DNA from: Bacteriovoracaceae bacterium
GTDB taxonomy: Bacteria; Bdellovibrionota; Bacteriovoracia; Bacteriovoracales; Bacteriovoracaceae
Length of the DNA: 64,000 bases
Direction of reading: 5' to 3'
Assembly (NCBI GenBank): GCA_947441615.1
Contig: CANEUH010000016.1
Coordinates: forward strand, 25,405 to 89,404
The notes beneath the pieces are model-generated. The model was given only the letters and a program-made list of their open reading frames with translations. It was not told the DNA's origin and did not search any database. Numbering within the stretch: the stretch's first letter is position 1; every line of letters starts with the position of its first letter. Both the position numbers and the translations under genes were made by a program. Below, piece after piece: positions 8,163 to 17,232 of this stretch.

Positions 8163-9821
8163 AGTAGGGACCTTTACAAGCATCTTCTTCATCGCTGTAA
8201 ACACGAGATACAGAGCAAGAAGAATAAGAATTAAAGACATAATTGAGTTCATTAGTGAGAAATCAAGGCCAGTGGTTTTCTCAAGATTACTTCTTGTAAT
8301 CTGAATAAGTGCGACCAACGTTGTGATCAAAACAAAAATCATGGGAATGAAAGTAAAAGCGAGGCGCTTTCCATTTTGATGGAGCCAAGCTGAAATCACA
8401 AGAAGAGTCAGAGCTGCTAATAATTGATTGGCGGCACCGAAAAGAGTCCAGAATTGTGACCACATCCCAGAGTCAGTATTGGCCAATATAAGAGCTGAAG
8501 GAAGAATCGTTAAGAGTGTTCCCAAAATGGCTCCTAGTTTTCCACTGAGTCCTGTGAGCTCCTCTATGAGATATCTTCCAAGTCTAGTCGAGACATCTAA
8601 AGTATCAAAAACGAAAGTAGAGAATGCCATCGCTCCAAAAGTCATCGCAAATGGTAAATGCTCTTTTCCAATGATGAGGGTTAAAAATTCACCAATTCCT
8701 CGACCGTAGATGCTCCCCGGCTTAAGTCCCAAGACGTCACTTGGTGCCATCATCATGATAATGGCCAAAGAAATGAGTGCCACAAATCCTTCAGCAAGCA
8801 TCGCCCCATATCCTACGGGGTGAAGATGGGTCTCTTTATCGATTTGCTTGGAGGTTGTTCCAGAGCAGACTAGACCATGAAAGCCAGAGCACGCTCCACA
8901 AGCGATCGTTACAAATAAAAATGGAAAAATAGAACCCGTCATCTTATCAAAGTGAAACCCAGTGAACATAGGTTGTTGAATAGGTTTACCGCTAAAAAAG
9001 AGACCAATTATTCCTAAAAGGAGAACTGAATAAAGAACATAACCACCTAAGTAACCACGAGGTTGGAGAAGTAACCAAACTGGAACCATAGAAGCGAGTC
9101 CACAATAGAGACAAATAAGAAGCGCCCAGTTTGTTTGAGACATTTGAAACCAATGAGAGAAGTATGTCCCTCCCCAGCAAACTCCAAACGTCGCAGGTAC
9201 AAATATTAGGGTATTAAGCCAAAGTGGTGTTTTAAGATTGCGCTCAACTAGCCCCAGAAGGATTGAAAGAAGAAGATAAGAGATCGCTGCCCATGCAACT
9301 GCTCCACCAGGATGAAAATTTAATCCGAGGCCTGAGAGCTCATCTGGAGTAGAGACAAAACTAGAAGCTGTAATATCAGCAAAGGCCACAATAATATAAA
9401 CGAGCGCAATCCAAATAAAGACCATCATGGCCTTACCGGCGCTAGAGCCAAGTTGCTCTCTCGTGATATCGGCAATGGAGTGGGCATGGTGTTTTACGGA
9501 ACAAGTTAAAGAACTAAAGTCATGGACGGCTCCAATAAAGACAACACCAATTGAAATCCACAATAGAGATGGTAGCCAGCCGAACTGTTGGCAGGCAACA
9601 ATGGGGCCTGCGATAGGCCCAGCTGCCGCAATCGCGGAAAAATGTTGAGCAAAAAGATAAAACGGATTCGTTGGAATGTAGTCATTACCGTCTTGATAAG
9701 TATGCGCAGGAGTAACGGTATCTTTATTAAGATTAAAATTTGAAGCGACCCAAGAGCCATATTTAAAATAGCCTATCGTTATAAAAATGAGAAAAAGTAT
9801 AGCGATAAGTGGTAGGCCCAT
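8157..9821 (-). CDS. cstA: CstA-family (carbon starvation) membrane transporter
   Basis: Polytopic inner-membrane protein of the CstA family, members of which take up peptides or pyruvate. Diagnostic sequence near the start: HFSAIAAAGPIAGPIVACQQ (about 60-80) and GAVHDFSSL; later GACSGFHGLVCSGTTSKQ and AFSTFVFDTLDVSTRLGRY. About 14-16 hydrophobic segments. At 554 residues it is the shorter form of the family (E. coli CstA is about 700). Last gene of the sphingolipid-type operon, with no spacer after the FAD oxidase. Its stop codon TAA is formed by the end of a repeat copy (Val-Pro-Thr-Asn-stop). Confidence 0.9.
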   Translation of the reverse strand: MGLPLIAILFLIFITIGYFKYGSWVASNFNLNKDTVTPAHTYQDGNDYIPTNPFYLFAQHFSAIAAAGPIAGPIVACQQFGWLPSLLWISIGVVFIGAVHDFSSLTCSVKHHAHSIADITREQLGSSAGKAMMVFIWIALVYIIVAFADITASSFVSTPDELSGLGLNFHPGGAVAWAAISYLLLSILLGLVERNLKTPLWLNTLIFVPATFGVCWGGTYFSHWFQMSQTNWALLICLYCGLASMVPVWLLLQPRGYLGGYVLYSVLLLGIIGLFFSGKPIQQPMFTGFHFDKMTGSIFPFLFVTIACGACSGFHGLVCSGTTSKQIDKETHLHPVGYGAMLAEGFVALISLAIIMMMAPSDVLGLKPGSIYGRGIGEFLTLIIGKEHLPFAMTFGAMAFSTFVFDTLDVSTRLGRYLIEELTGLSGKLGAILGTLLTILPSALILANTDSGMWSQFWTLFGAANQLLAALTLLVISAWLHQNGKRLAFTFIPMIFVLITTLVALIQITRSNLEKTTGLDFSLMNSIMSLILILLALYLVFTAMKKMLVKVPTN

Positions 9822-11096
9822 TTAGACTCCGAATATTTCTTTTAAATGGTTATTGAGGAAAATGCCGTTTGGATCAAATTCATTTCTGATTTTCATGAAA
9901 TCTTCAAACTTTGGATAAACTTTTAGGAAATCATTTTTCTTTAAAGTATGCCACTTACCCCAATGTGGTCGGCCCTGATTCTTTTTTAAGATTTCCTCTA
10001 TACAGTCAAAATAAGGGCGATAATCCTCTGTAATGTAGGTATGAATGGCAAAATAAACACTGTCACGTTCAAATGAAGGGGACAACCAGATTGAATCCTT
10101 TTTAACAAACCTAATTTCTATCGGTAATAGGGTTTGAAAATTATTTTTCTTAATAGCTTGTCTCATTTCACTAAAAACAGAATGGAATTTATCGATGGGA
10201 AGATTGTACTCCATCTCCATAAACTTAACGTCTCTCTCTGTTGGATAGGCCCGGTGAGACCAATCGATCTTCTCTTCAGGAGATACAAAGGATTGCATCA
10301 CTTTATCAATAAGTTTGTACTTTCCAGTGGAGCTCGCTATTTTATTCAACTGTCGATAAAGCCAGTTTTCAACAAAGACTTCATTAAATTGATGAAAAAG
10401 ATTCTTTGTTGAGACTTCTTCATTTGTTTCATTCATTATCTTCGTGAGTGACCAGTCTCCCACAGGGAAATAAAACATTTCTAAATGCCTGTTCCTGTGT
10501 AGGCGCTCTTCACATTTTTTTACGGCCTCATCGATATTTTCAGTAAAGGTGTTTACTTTAAGTTTATACGAGGGAACTAGTTTCATCGTGATATCTGAAA
10601 TAATCCCTAATGAACCAATGCTTAGGCGAGCGGCTTCAAAATAGGGTGAAGTTTGATCAATAAAAATCTCTTCGCCTTTGCCATTAATCATTGTGAGTGC
10701 TGAGATTTGATTCGCCATAGATTGAAGTCTTAATCCCGTTCCATGGGTTCCTGTACTGGTTGCTCCACCAAGAGATTGTTTATTAATATCCCCTTGATTT
10801 GGTAAAGAGAGATTGTGCTTAAAGCTTTCATCTCCAAAGAGTGATAATTTCGTACCGGCCATGGCTTTAATCGTTTGCTCTTTCGAGTTAACTTCGATCA
10901 CTCCTTGCATGTCATCCAAATGAAGAAAGATTTGATTTGTTTCTATCAGTCCAGTCCAAGAATGTCCTGATCCTCTCGTTCTAATCACTTTCTTTTCTTC
11001 GATGGCACTTTTAATGATTTTTTTTAATTCTTCTTTGGTTTTTGGATTGAAAACTATTGAAGGAGTGAAATTTAAATTACCGGCCCAGTTTCTCAT
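9822..11096 (-). CDS. FAD-linked oxidase of the D-arabinono-1,4-lactone/alditol oxidase type
   Basis: Vanillyl-alcohol-oxidase superfamily flavoenzyme. The FAD domain shows TRGSGHSWTGL (about residues 40-50), where the His matches the covalent FAD attachment site of aldonolactone and alditol oxidases, and GGATSTGTHGTG (about 110-122). The C-terminal substrate domain has the family signature QGRPHWGKWHTL and ends with FDPNGIFLNNHL. No signal peptide, so cytoplasmic. Family members oxidise primary alcohols or sugar lactones using O2. It overlaps the upstream aldolase-like gene by 4 bases and abuts the transporter. In this operon a sphingoid-base C1 alcohol is a possible substrate (inference). 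Confidence 0.85.
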   Translation of the reverse strand: MRNWAGNLNFTPSIVFNPKTKEELKKIIKSAIEEKKVIRTRGSGHSWTGLIETNQIFLHLDDMQGVIEVNSKEQTIKAMAGTKLSLFGDESFKHNLSLPNQGDINKQSLGGATSTGTHGTGLRLQSMANQISALTMINGKGEEIFIDQTSPYFEAARLSIGSLGIISDITMKLVPSYKLKVNTFTENIDEAVKKCEERLHRNRHLEMFYFPVGDWSLTKIMNETNEEVSTKNLFHQFNEVFVENWLYRQLNKIASSTGKYKLIDKVMQSFVSPEEKIDWSHRAYPTERDVKFMEMEYNLPIDKFHSVFSEMRQAIKKNNFQTLLPIEIRFVKKDSIWLSPSFERDSVYFAIHTYITEDYRPYFDCIEEILKKNQGRPHWGKWHTLKKNDFLKVYPKFEDFMKIRNEFDPNGIFLNNHLKEIFGV

Positions 11097-12253
11097 ACGA
11101 ATGTTTTTCCTTCTCCGCGGTAAGTGAGAGCGTAACCTTGGATTCCATCATTCTTTAATAAAATAATGTTATCAAAACGTTCACAAATTTCTCCAGCTTT
11201 TGCGTGACGAAAAAAAACAGAATCTCCCACCTTTAAATTTTCTCTCCCATCATAAGTAAATGGAGTTTGAACTTCTCCAGCTCCCTCAAGGGTTAAAAGA
11301 TTCATTCCCAGAGGTAAAAATGGGGTAGGAGCTTTTTTTCTATCAATAGCGCCAGATCCAATATAACCGCCACCAAAACAAGTATAAATGTTTTCAGTTG
11401 GTTTTCTTACAATCGGAAGACTAAAAAATAGCGCAGGATTTAATTCTAAGTCTTTATAATAATCAAAAAGAACTGGAGCATATAAACCTGATCCAACTGT
11501 GATTTCTGTCACACAATTTTCTTTACCTGTGTCTATGAGGCTTCCTGTGCCGCCGCCATTAACAATTTTTAGTTCAAATCCATCGGCCTTAAGCTGATTG
11601 ACACATTCTTCTCTAAAACTTCTTAATTTTTTAATGGATAATTTTTTTAGAAATCTTACAGCGGCCGATTTCTTATCTGTGACTCCTGCTATCTGAGCTT
11701 CATATCCCATAAGTCCAACGAGTTTGAGATTAGGGCAAAGTTTTAATTTATTCGAAAAAAGTTTTAATTTTTCAGTTGTATTTAGACTCGAGCGATAAAC
11801 ACCAAAATGAAGTTTTGGTAGATCCATGGATAAATCAATGTCGACACATAGATTTAGTGTCGTCTTATATTTTTCACACAGTTCCTGAAGAAGTTCAAGG
11901 TGATCCATAAGATCAACCATGAGAGTAATTTCATTTGGATTCCTGGCGATTTCGTGGAGTGACTTTACATCCATTGAAGGGTATCCCATGAGTATATCTT
12001 TGATCCCTTCATCTCTGAGCCAGATGGCCTCTCTTAGGTCATAAGTCATGACCCCTTGAAAAATACTATTGGAAGTTAGAATTTTTTTAATGATATCTTT
12101 TGAACGAATGGACTTAGTTGCGATTCTTATTTTTTTTTGTGGCGAATTTGAGATGACCCATTCAATATTTTTATCAAAAGCCTCTAAGTCTAGAATAAGG
12201 GTAGGGGAATTGAGTTTCCCTAAAAGTTTTACGTAGTGATGGTACCTATTCAT
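11093..12253 (-). CDS. D-threonine-aldolase-like fold-III PLP enzyme
   Basis: Alanine-racemase-like TIM barrel with a C-terminal beta domain, of the D-threonine aldolase / amino-acid deaminase-aldolase family. PTLILDLEAFDKNIEWV opens the barrel, and IRIATKSIRS carries the candidate PLP-binding Lys (about 46). GGGTGSL (about 237) fits the phosphate-binding region. RHAKAGEICERFD near the C-terminus resembles the metal-binding His/Cys element of D-threonine aldolases. The reaction would split a D-3-hydroxy-amino acid into glycine and an aldehyde. Overlaps both neighbours by 4 bases. Specificity is inferred from family only; a deaminase or racemase activity is the alternative. Confidence 0.8.
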   Translation of the reverse strand: MNRYHHYVKLLGKLNSPTLILDLEAFDKNIEWVISNSPQKKIRIATKSIRSKDIIKKILTSNSIFQGVMTYDLREAIWLRDEGIKDILMGYPSMDVKSLHEIARNPNEITLMVDLMDHLELLQELCEKYKTTLNLCVDIDLSMDLPKLHFGVYRSSLNTTEKLKLFSNKLKLCPNLKLVGLMGYEAQIAGVTDKKSAAVRFLKKLSIKKLRSFREECVNQLKADGFELKIVNGGGTGSLIDTGKENCVTEITVGSGLYAPVLFDYYKDLELNPALFFSLPIVRKPTENIYTCFGGGYIGSGAIDRKKAPTPFLPLGMNLLTLEGAGEVQTPFTYDGRENLKVGDSVFFRHAKAGEICERFDNIILLKNDGIQGYALTYRGEGKTFV

Positions 12254-13110
12254 AAGTGGATTAAGGCCTCAACAGCATGATGATCTGAAAGAGGACAATT
12301 TTTTCCGCCGCTCATTTTACCAATCATTGGGATAGCAGTTTTGTTCATTATCTTTAATGTTGAATTATTATTTCTAGTCCAGATATGGTCCAGCCATTCT
12401 GCTTTTGAGTCTCCCCCTGGAGTTTTATAGCATTCAATTTTAAAACCATTGGTGGATTGAATCTCTCCAAAGAGGGGAGTTGAGTCCATTTTAAGAATCT
12501 GCAGAGATTTTTCATATTCATCCTGTATCATCCCATCAATGTTAAGGTCACCTAAAAGAATTTGAGGAATGCCGTTGGCAAATTTTTCATCTAATAAATC
12601 ATTAATAGTATAAATTTGCTCTCTTCGAGTCTTAATTGCTTCTTCATCTCCCCAGGCCTGCATGTGAGTTGTCGCAACTTGAACAGATTTACCAGATGGT
12701 AGGGTTAGTTCTATCAGGATCACACCTTTTGAGGCAAAGCAATCTGTGTGGACACATGAATGATAATATTTTTTACCTAAGATTCTAAATGGGAATTTAC
12801 TTGCGATAAAAAGACCAGAGTTTAAAACATGTAAAAGATTTTTACCCTTCTTTAGATTGGCCTGAAAAGGGTGAGTCCCTTTTAATTTAAGCGAGATCTC
12901 TTTTTGGAATCTCGTTCTAAAGGCTTCTTGGAGAAAGATGATATCGTGCGGAGTTTTTTCAAGCTTTTCAGCTATGAGTTTCGTTCTTAACTTTTGTTTC
13001 GTGAAATTAATAGGCTTTGGGATCATAAAAACATTCCAAGTTAATACTTTAATCTCTTCACTCATTGCAGTGAATGGAATTAAAAAAATGGCAAGAATTA
13101 ATATTTTCAT
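12250..13110 (-). CDS. Secreted sphingomyelinase-like phosphodiesterase
   Basis: Exported member of the endonuclease/exonuclease/phosphatase fold, closest in style to bacterial sphingomyelinase C. Signal peptide MKILILAIFLIPFTAMSEE. Catalytic motifs: LTWNVFMIPKP (Asn), IIFLQEAF (Glu, metal), VATTHMQAW (His), LLGDLNIDG (Asp/Asn), WLDHIW, and the general-base His in LSDHHAVEAL near the C-terminus. 286 residues, typical of the family. It would cleave a phospho-headgroup from sphingomyelin or ceramide phosphate outside the cytoplasm, feeding ceramide to the ceramidase encoded just upstream, with which it overlaps by 4 bases. Confidence 0.85.
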   Translation of the reverse strand: MKILILAIFLIPFTAMSEEIKVLTWNVFMIPKPINFTKQKLRTKLIAEKLEKTPHDIIFLQEAFRTRFQKEISLKLKGTHPFQANLKKGKNLLHVLNSGLFIASKFPFRILGKKYYHSCVHTDCFASKGVILIELTLPSGKSVQVATTHMQAWGDEEAIKTRREQIYTINDLLDEKFANGIPQILLGDLNIDGMIQDEYEKSLQILKMDSTPLFGEIQSTNGFKIECYKTPGGDSKAEWLDHIWTRNNNSTLKIMNKTAIPMIGKMSGGKNCPLSDHHAVEALIHL

Positions 13111-14726
13111 AAGCTCCTTTTATCAAGTTCATTCGGTGGGAAATGAAACCAATCAAGAGGTGCTTGATAAGAACTCTCTTTACCTAGTGCTTTATTTGTT
13201 AGAAGTGAAAATGCTTTGAGGACTCCTGTTAATGTATTTCTACCGTAAATGGTATGTCCGCCCTCGTAGCATTGTTTGTCATACTCTTCAGGTGTTACGA
13301 TGTAGCCCATAAAGGCATTGGCGTAACTTGAAATAATGACTTCAGTAATACCTAGGCTTAGAAGATCACTAAGAATTTGTTTTTTTAATCTTCTTCCTGA
13401 CATGACAGTTATTTCACCCGGAACAAATGCAATTGCAATTTCTCCCATGATTAGAAGCTGAAAAGGGAGAATAGGAGGTACCCAAGGAAGAGTTTCAAGT
13501 GAATTTGCCTTAGCGGTTTTTCTTAAGGCCTCAAGTGACGGTTCCGGTAATGGGGGAAGCGTTTTCCAAACCTTTAATGGAATCCCTATAAAGGAGCCAG
13601 TTCTATGATCTAGCAAAATATCTTTATTCCCCTGAGCTTCATAAAAATCTTTATAAAACTCTGGTTTGTGAAAGAGGTTATACTTTTTTACAATTCTTGA
13701 AATGATACTAACGACATCTCCAAGTTGTTTAGGTACCCCAGGGCCCTCATCAGTTCCTCTAAAAAAAGCGACTCCATGTGCAGGTGGGCAAACTTCGAGC
13801 GCCATATTAAAAAACGTATGAAAAAACTTAAACTCCTGTCGAATGGGTTTTAAGAATACTATTTTTTCAGCTTCTCGAAATTGAATCTCTCCATTAAATT
13901 CAGTGCTCTCGTATTGATCTTTAAACTTACCACGCATGAGATTCGTTTTTTTATCCCAAATGAAATTGGGAGAAACATCTCCGGCCGAGGCTTGAAAAAA
14001 GAATGCCATCGTCCCAGGATGATTTTTTTCATAAAGCTCAGCAGCGATGCCTTTATTATCGTGGTGAATTCGATTGTTGAAACTTGAAACACTGGTACAA
14101 TGCACTCCGAACCAGTTAAGGAAAGCAAGACATTTTCCCTTTTGAGTGACAAAGGATAGGCCTTCGATTGTTCGTTCTACAGCGAGATGCTTTTCTGCAA
14201 TAGTTCTATGCTTTGCTTCAGGATTAAGCGCGTGCGCCGAAATGGAGCGATTAAACGCAACCTCTTTATCATCAGCTATGGTCGTTCGGCCCCAACTGAC
14301 TTTAGTTAGTTCAGTTCTTTGGGAAGCTTCGGTAATGGCATCAATAATTGAAGTGACTATCTTTTCAAAAATTTTTTTCTGAAATCCAGGAATCGTAAAA
14401 TTATAAAATGGATAATGACTATATCCACCGGGTGCGGAGTGTGTATGCTGGGCAGTTATAACTAAATTATCTAGTCCAATACCCCAATCTGGGAATAGAG
14501 TAGTGATTCTATTTAAAACTTCTTCTTTGATCGCTAAGGTGACAAAGGCCTGCTCAAGGTGAACAATAATGAATTTTGAACTATGGTTTCGAATAAAAAG
14601 CACTCTCGCCCAAAGTGGAGTCGCAATCTCTTGAACTGTATTATGGTGTTGCCCATAGCCCATCATGCCAATGCCAGGGATAAAACAGGTAATATCTCTC
14701 CTACTTAGACCGATCTCTAAATTCAT
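13107..14726 (-). CDS. Neutral ceramidase-family amidase
   Basis: Hydrolyses the amide bond of ceramide to sphingoid base and fatty acid. Starts with the family signature GLSRRDITCFIPGIGMMGYG; QHTHSAPGGYSHYPFYNF carries Zn-binding His residues; ASAGDVSPNFIW holds the catalytic Ser (motif GDVSPN); HTFFNMALEVCPPAHGVAFF and late ANAFMGYIVTPEEY also match the family. At 539 residues it is shorter than the usual roughly 650-700 and seems to lack the C-terminal Ig-like domain. No signal peptide is visible, whereas known bacterial neutral ceramidases are secreted, so it may act in the cytoplasm. First gene of the five-gene operon; no clear ribosome site precedes the ATG. Confidence 0.87.
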   Translation of the reverse strand: MNLEIGLSRRDITCFIPGIGMMGYGQHHNTVQEIATPLWARVLFIRNHSSKFIIVHLEQAFVTLAIKEEVLNRITTLFPDWGIGLDNLVITAQHTHSAPGGYSHYPFYNFTIPGFQKKIFEKIVTSIIDAITEASQRTELTKVSWGRTTIADDKEVAFNRSISAHALNPEAKHRTIAEKHLAVERTIEGLSFVTQKGKCLAFLNWFGVHCTSVSSFNNRIHHDNKGIAAELYEKNHPGTMAFFFQASAGDVSPNFIWDKKTNLMRGKFKDQYESTEFNGEIQFREAEKIVFLKPIRQEFKFFHTFFNMALEVCPPAHGVAFFRGTDEGPGVPKQLGDVVSIISRIVKKYNLFHKPEFYKDFYEAQGNKDILLDHRTGSFIGIPLKVWKTLPPLPEPSLEALRKTAKANSLETLPWVPPILPFQLLIMGEIAIAFVPGEITVMSGRRLKKQILSDLLSLGITEVIISSYANAFMGYIVTPEEYDKQCYEGGHTIYGRNTLTGVLKAFSLLTNKALGKESSYQAPLDWFHFPPNELDKRSL

Positions 14727-14844
14727 AGGTAAAAGTATCTAAAATAAATCAGGAACTGAAAATCAATTTAGTATCTTGATTTGTTTGGTCAGTATTAAAA
14801 TTTGCCTCATTCGTTTTTTTTTTGCGTAATGATACAATTAAAGG

Positions 14845-15708
14845 GTGAAAGCTGATTTAACAACACCTGGATCTTTTGCTCAATCTAAGTCTCTTCGGGC
14901 CGAAACCCGAGGTGTAAAGAATTTGTATCCCAAAGGAATTCCCGGAAAAATACCTTCTTCTAACCCTGATTATAAAGTGGATCTTTCAAGTCATTCAAAA
15001 GTTCCACCTTCACCTTCGTCTGGCAGCTCAATCTCTTTACCGGATCTACCAACTCCTCCAGCACCTTCAGTTCCTGATTTACCAAAAACTGACTTTGCTA
15101 AGGATATGGCCAAAGATGCAGTAAAAGATGAATCAGTAAAAAAATTAGAAAAGATTCAAGAAAAAGAAATAAAAGCTGGCACTTTAAAAAAACCAGCGAT
15201 CATCTTTATCAAGGGTCTTGATGTATTTAGTTCTCCTTTAAAGAGTGAAGGTGGCTACGCTGGAGTTGGTAGGATCGCTGAGGCCATCGAAGGGTCTCGG
15301 ATTTATGGTTGGGATCAAAAAGAAGAGATCATTGAAGAAATAAAAAAAGTTCACAAAGACTATCCAGTTGTCCTAGTTGGGCATAGCTTAGGTGGAGACA
15401 CTGCAGTAGAAATTGCTGATGAACTAGACTCATTAAAAGAAAATTTTAGAAAAGTTGATTTACTCGTTACAGTTGATGCCATTGGATTCTCACATAGTAT
15501 TATTCCTCAAAATGTGAAACAGCACCTAAATGTATTTGGTGAAAATAGCCTTGTTTTAAATGATGGGCCTCATGTCGCTAGAAGAGATGAAAAAACAAAT
15601 GTGAGAAATATTTTATCACCACTCGATCACACGGATATTGATGACGATAAAGAAATTCAATACGAGATTGTGGACTTGATTCAGAAGACTATCGGAACTA
15701 AAACTTAA
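14845..15708 (+). CDS. Alpha/beta hydrolase with Pro-rich N-terminus
   Basis: Starts at a GTG behind AAAGG. Residues 1-100 are low-complexity, Pro/Ser/Lys rich and without a signal peptide. From about residue 115 an alpha/beta-hydrolase core follows: AIIFIKGLDVFSSPL, then YPVVLVGHSLGGDTAVEIAD with the nucleophile elbow GHSLG (Ser about 181), VDLLVTVDAIG, and late His residues (DGPHVARRDE; SPLDHTDID) as candidates for the triad. I infer a lipase/esterase-like enzyme; substrate unknown. Divergent from the ceramidase operon 118 bases away and convergent with the protease, sharing a terminator. Confidence 0.7.
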   Translation: MKADLTTPGSFAQSKSLRAETRGVKNLYPKGIPGKIPSSNPDYKVDLSSHSKVPPSPSSGSSISLPDLPTPPAPSVPDLPKTDFAKDMAKDAVKDESVKKLEKIQEKEIKAGTLKKPAIIFIKGLDVFSSPLKSEGGYAGVGRIAEAIEGSRIYGWDQKEEIIEEIKKVHKDYPVVLVGHSLGGDTAVEIADELDSLKENFRKVDLLVTVDAIGFSHSIIPQNVKQHLNVFGENSLVLNDGPHVARRDEKTNVRNILSPLDHTDIDDDKEIQYEIVDLIQKTIGTKT

Positions 15709-15720
15709 ATTTTTTACAAA

Positions 15721-15746
15721 AAAAAAGCCCCTTGCGGGGCTTTTTT
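15721..15746. terminator. Bidirectional rho-independent terminator
   Basis: AAAAAAGCCCC-TTGC-GGGGCTTTTTT: an 11-bp stem with A and T tracts, so it works in both directions for the convergent hydrolase and protease genes. Confidence 0.9.
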
Positions 15747-15748
15747 GA

Positions 15749-16999
15749 TTAGATTGTATCAGTAACAAGTTTTCCAGTATTAGCAGCATCAAGGTGGTCT
15801 TTTAAGCTTCCGCCTCTTGTACCATCACCTTTCCAAGATGTATTAAGACGTCCGTAGTAATCAGAGAGATCGTTTCCACAAGCAGCACCGCCGCCGTGTA
15901 ATTGACCAACAACTCGGTGATCTTTATTGAATAAAGGAGATCCAGATGATCCTGGTTCAGTTGTTCCTTTATCCCAATCGATAATTCTTACGTGAGTATT
16001 GTCACCAGGTGAGCTTTGTCCACCGTAAGAAGAGATGACTGCATTTTGATTTTCAAATGAGATAGATTTTTCATCAACATTTGGATGGTGAATAGCTACA
16101 GAAGGAGAATCATGACCAGTTAAAGACGCATCCCAACCAGCGTAGTGAACACCCCATTCAGCTTTTGGCTGAGAGTTTAACTTAACAAGTGTAAAATCTG
16201 ATTTTGTTCCAGAAGCAAGATGAACTGAACCAGATTGGAAATCTGTCATCTTACCATCACGAGAGCCACCACACTTTGAAGTTTGGTAGTTCCAATAAGT
16301 CACAAGAGATGGAGCTGATGAAGCAGTGATTCTACAGTGTGCTGCTGTCATGAAATAAGGAGTCTTATCATTTGATGTGTTGTTTACCATGAAACCAGTA
16401 CAGAAAGCCGATCCACCAGTCGAGATCACGGCTACAGAGTTCACTTCTTTTTCCCAGCCTTTAGATTCAGAGCAAGCAACGTCAATGTTACAACTTCCAG
16501 CTTTTAAAGTTGATTGGCCAAAAGTTCTGAAACCTTGTCCAATTTGACCAAGCTCAATGTCAACTTTTGATGCAACAGTTGCAGGAGCAACAACTTCGAT
16601 GATGACATCATCAGACATGATAACTGGAGTCCAAAGTTGGTTGTTTACGTTATTATCCTGAGATGTAAAAGAACGGATAAATTGAGTTCTGTCAGCAGAG
16701 TAAATATTGAGTTCTGCACCTTCAGGAAGATTGAAGCGAGAGAAACCAAAATTTAATGAAACTGCATTCGGAGCTGTCACTTGGTGAGTCCAAACATAAT
16801 CTGTTCCTGACTTTTCCCAAGAAGGCTTAATAGATACTTTGTGAGGAACTGCGAACCGAGGGGCTTCACCTTTTTTCTCATTGGCAACTTCTTGATCGTG
16901 AATAGTATTCACGTCTAGTGGTTGGAAATAAGATGTGTTGATTGCAGAAAAAGCTTCAAAGGACAGGCCTAATACGGCCATAACAGCTAACAGTCTCAT
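15749..16999 (-). CDS. Secreted lysyl-endopeptidase-like serine protease
   Basis: Exported trypsin-fold protease resembling Achromobacter/Lysobacter lysyl endopeptidase. Signal peptide MRLLAVMAVLGLSFEAFS; an N-terminal region of about 170 residues (propeptide, including LNIYSADRTQFIRSF); catalytic domain beginning near SCNIDVACSES. Triad: His in MTAAHCRIT (about 220), Asp in SDFTLVKLNS (about 265), Ser in PGSSGSPLFN (about 350). The C-terminal YGRLNTSWKGDG is typical of the family. AAGGAGGAG precedes the ATG. Probably degrades prey or environmental protein. Confidence 0.9.
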   Translation of the reverse strand: MRLLAVMAVLGLSFEAFSAINTSYFQPLDVNTIHDQEVANEKKGEAPRFAVPHKVSIKPSWEKSGTDYVWTHQVTAPNAVSLNFGFSRFNLPEGAELNIYSADRTQFIRSFTSQDNNVNNQLWTPVIMSDDVIIEVVAPATVASKVDIELGQIGQGFRTFGQSTLKAGSCNIDVACSESKGWEKEVNSVAVISTGGSAFCTGFMVNNTSNDKTPYFMTAAHCRITASSAPSLVTYWNYQTSKCGGSRDGKMTDFQSGSVHLASGTKSDFTLVKLNSQPKAEWGVHYAGWDASLTGHDSPSVAIHHPNVDEKSISFENQNAVISSYGGQSSPGDNTHVRIIDWDKGTTEPGSSGSPLFNKDHRVVGQLHGGGAACGNDLSDYYGRLNTSWKGDGTRGGSLKDHLDAANTGKLVTDTI

Positions 17000-17232
17000 G
17001 TCTCCTCCTTGAGAAATGGTATATGTTAAAAGCTTAGGCCTGAATTGGACTTATGCCATCTTACATTTACTCTCATTGTAAGGACTTATGAAGCTGACAA
17101 AAACTATTGTGTCGGAGATTTTTACAGTTGTTCTGATGGACAAGCTCATACGCACAACCTAAAATTGGCCCTGATTGTTTCAGTCGGCTAATGGATTAAT
17201 TATTTTTTAGAAATCATCTTTGGGAATCACAA

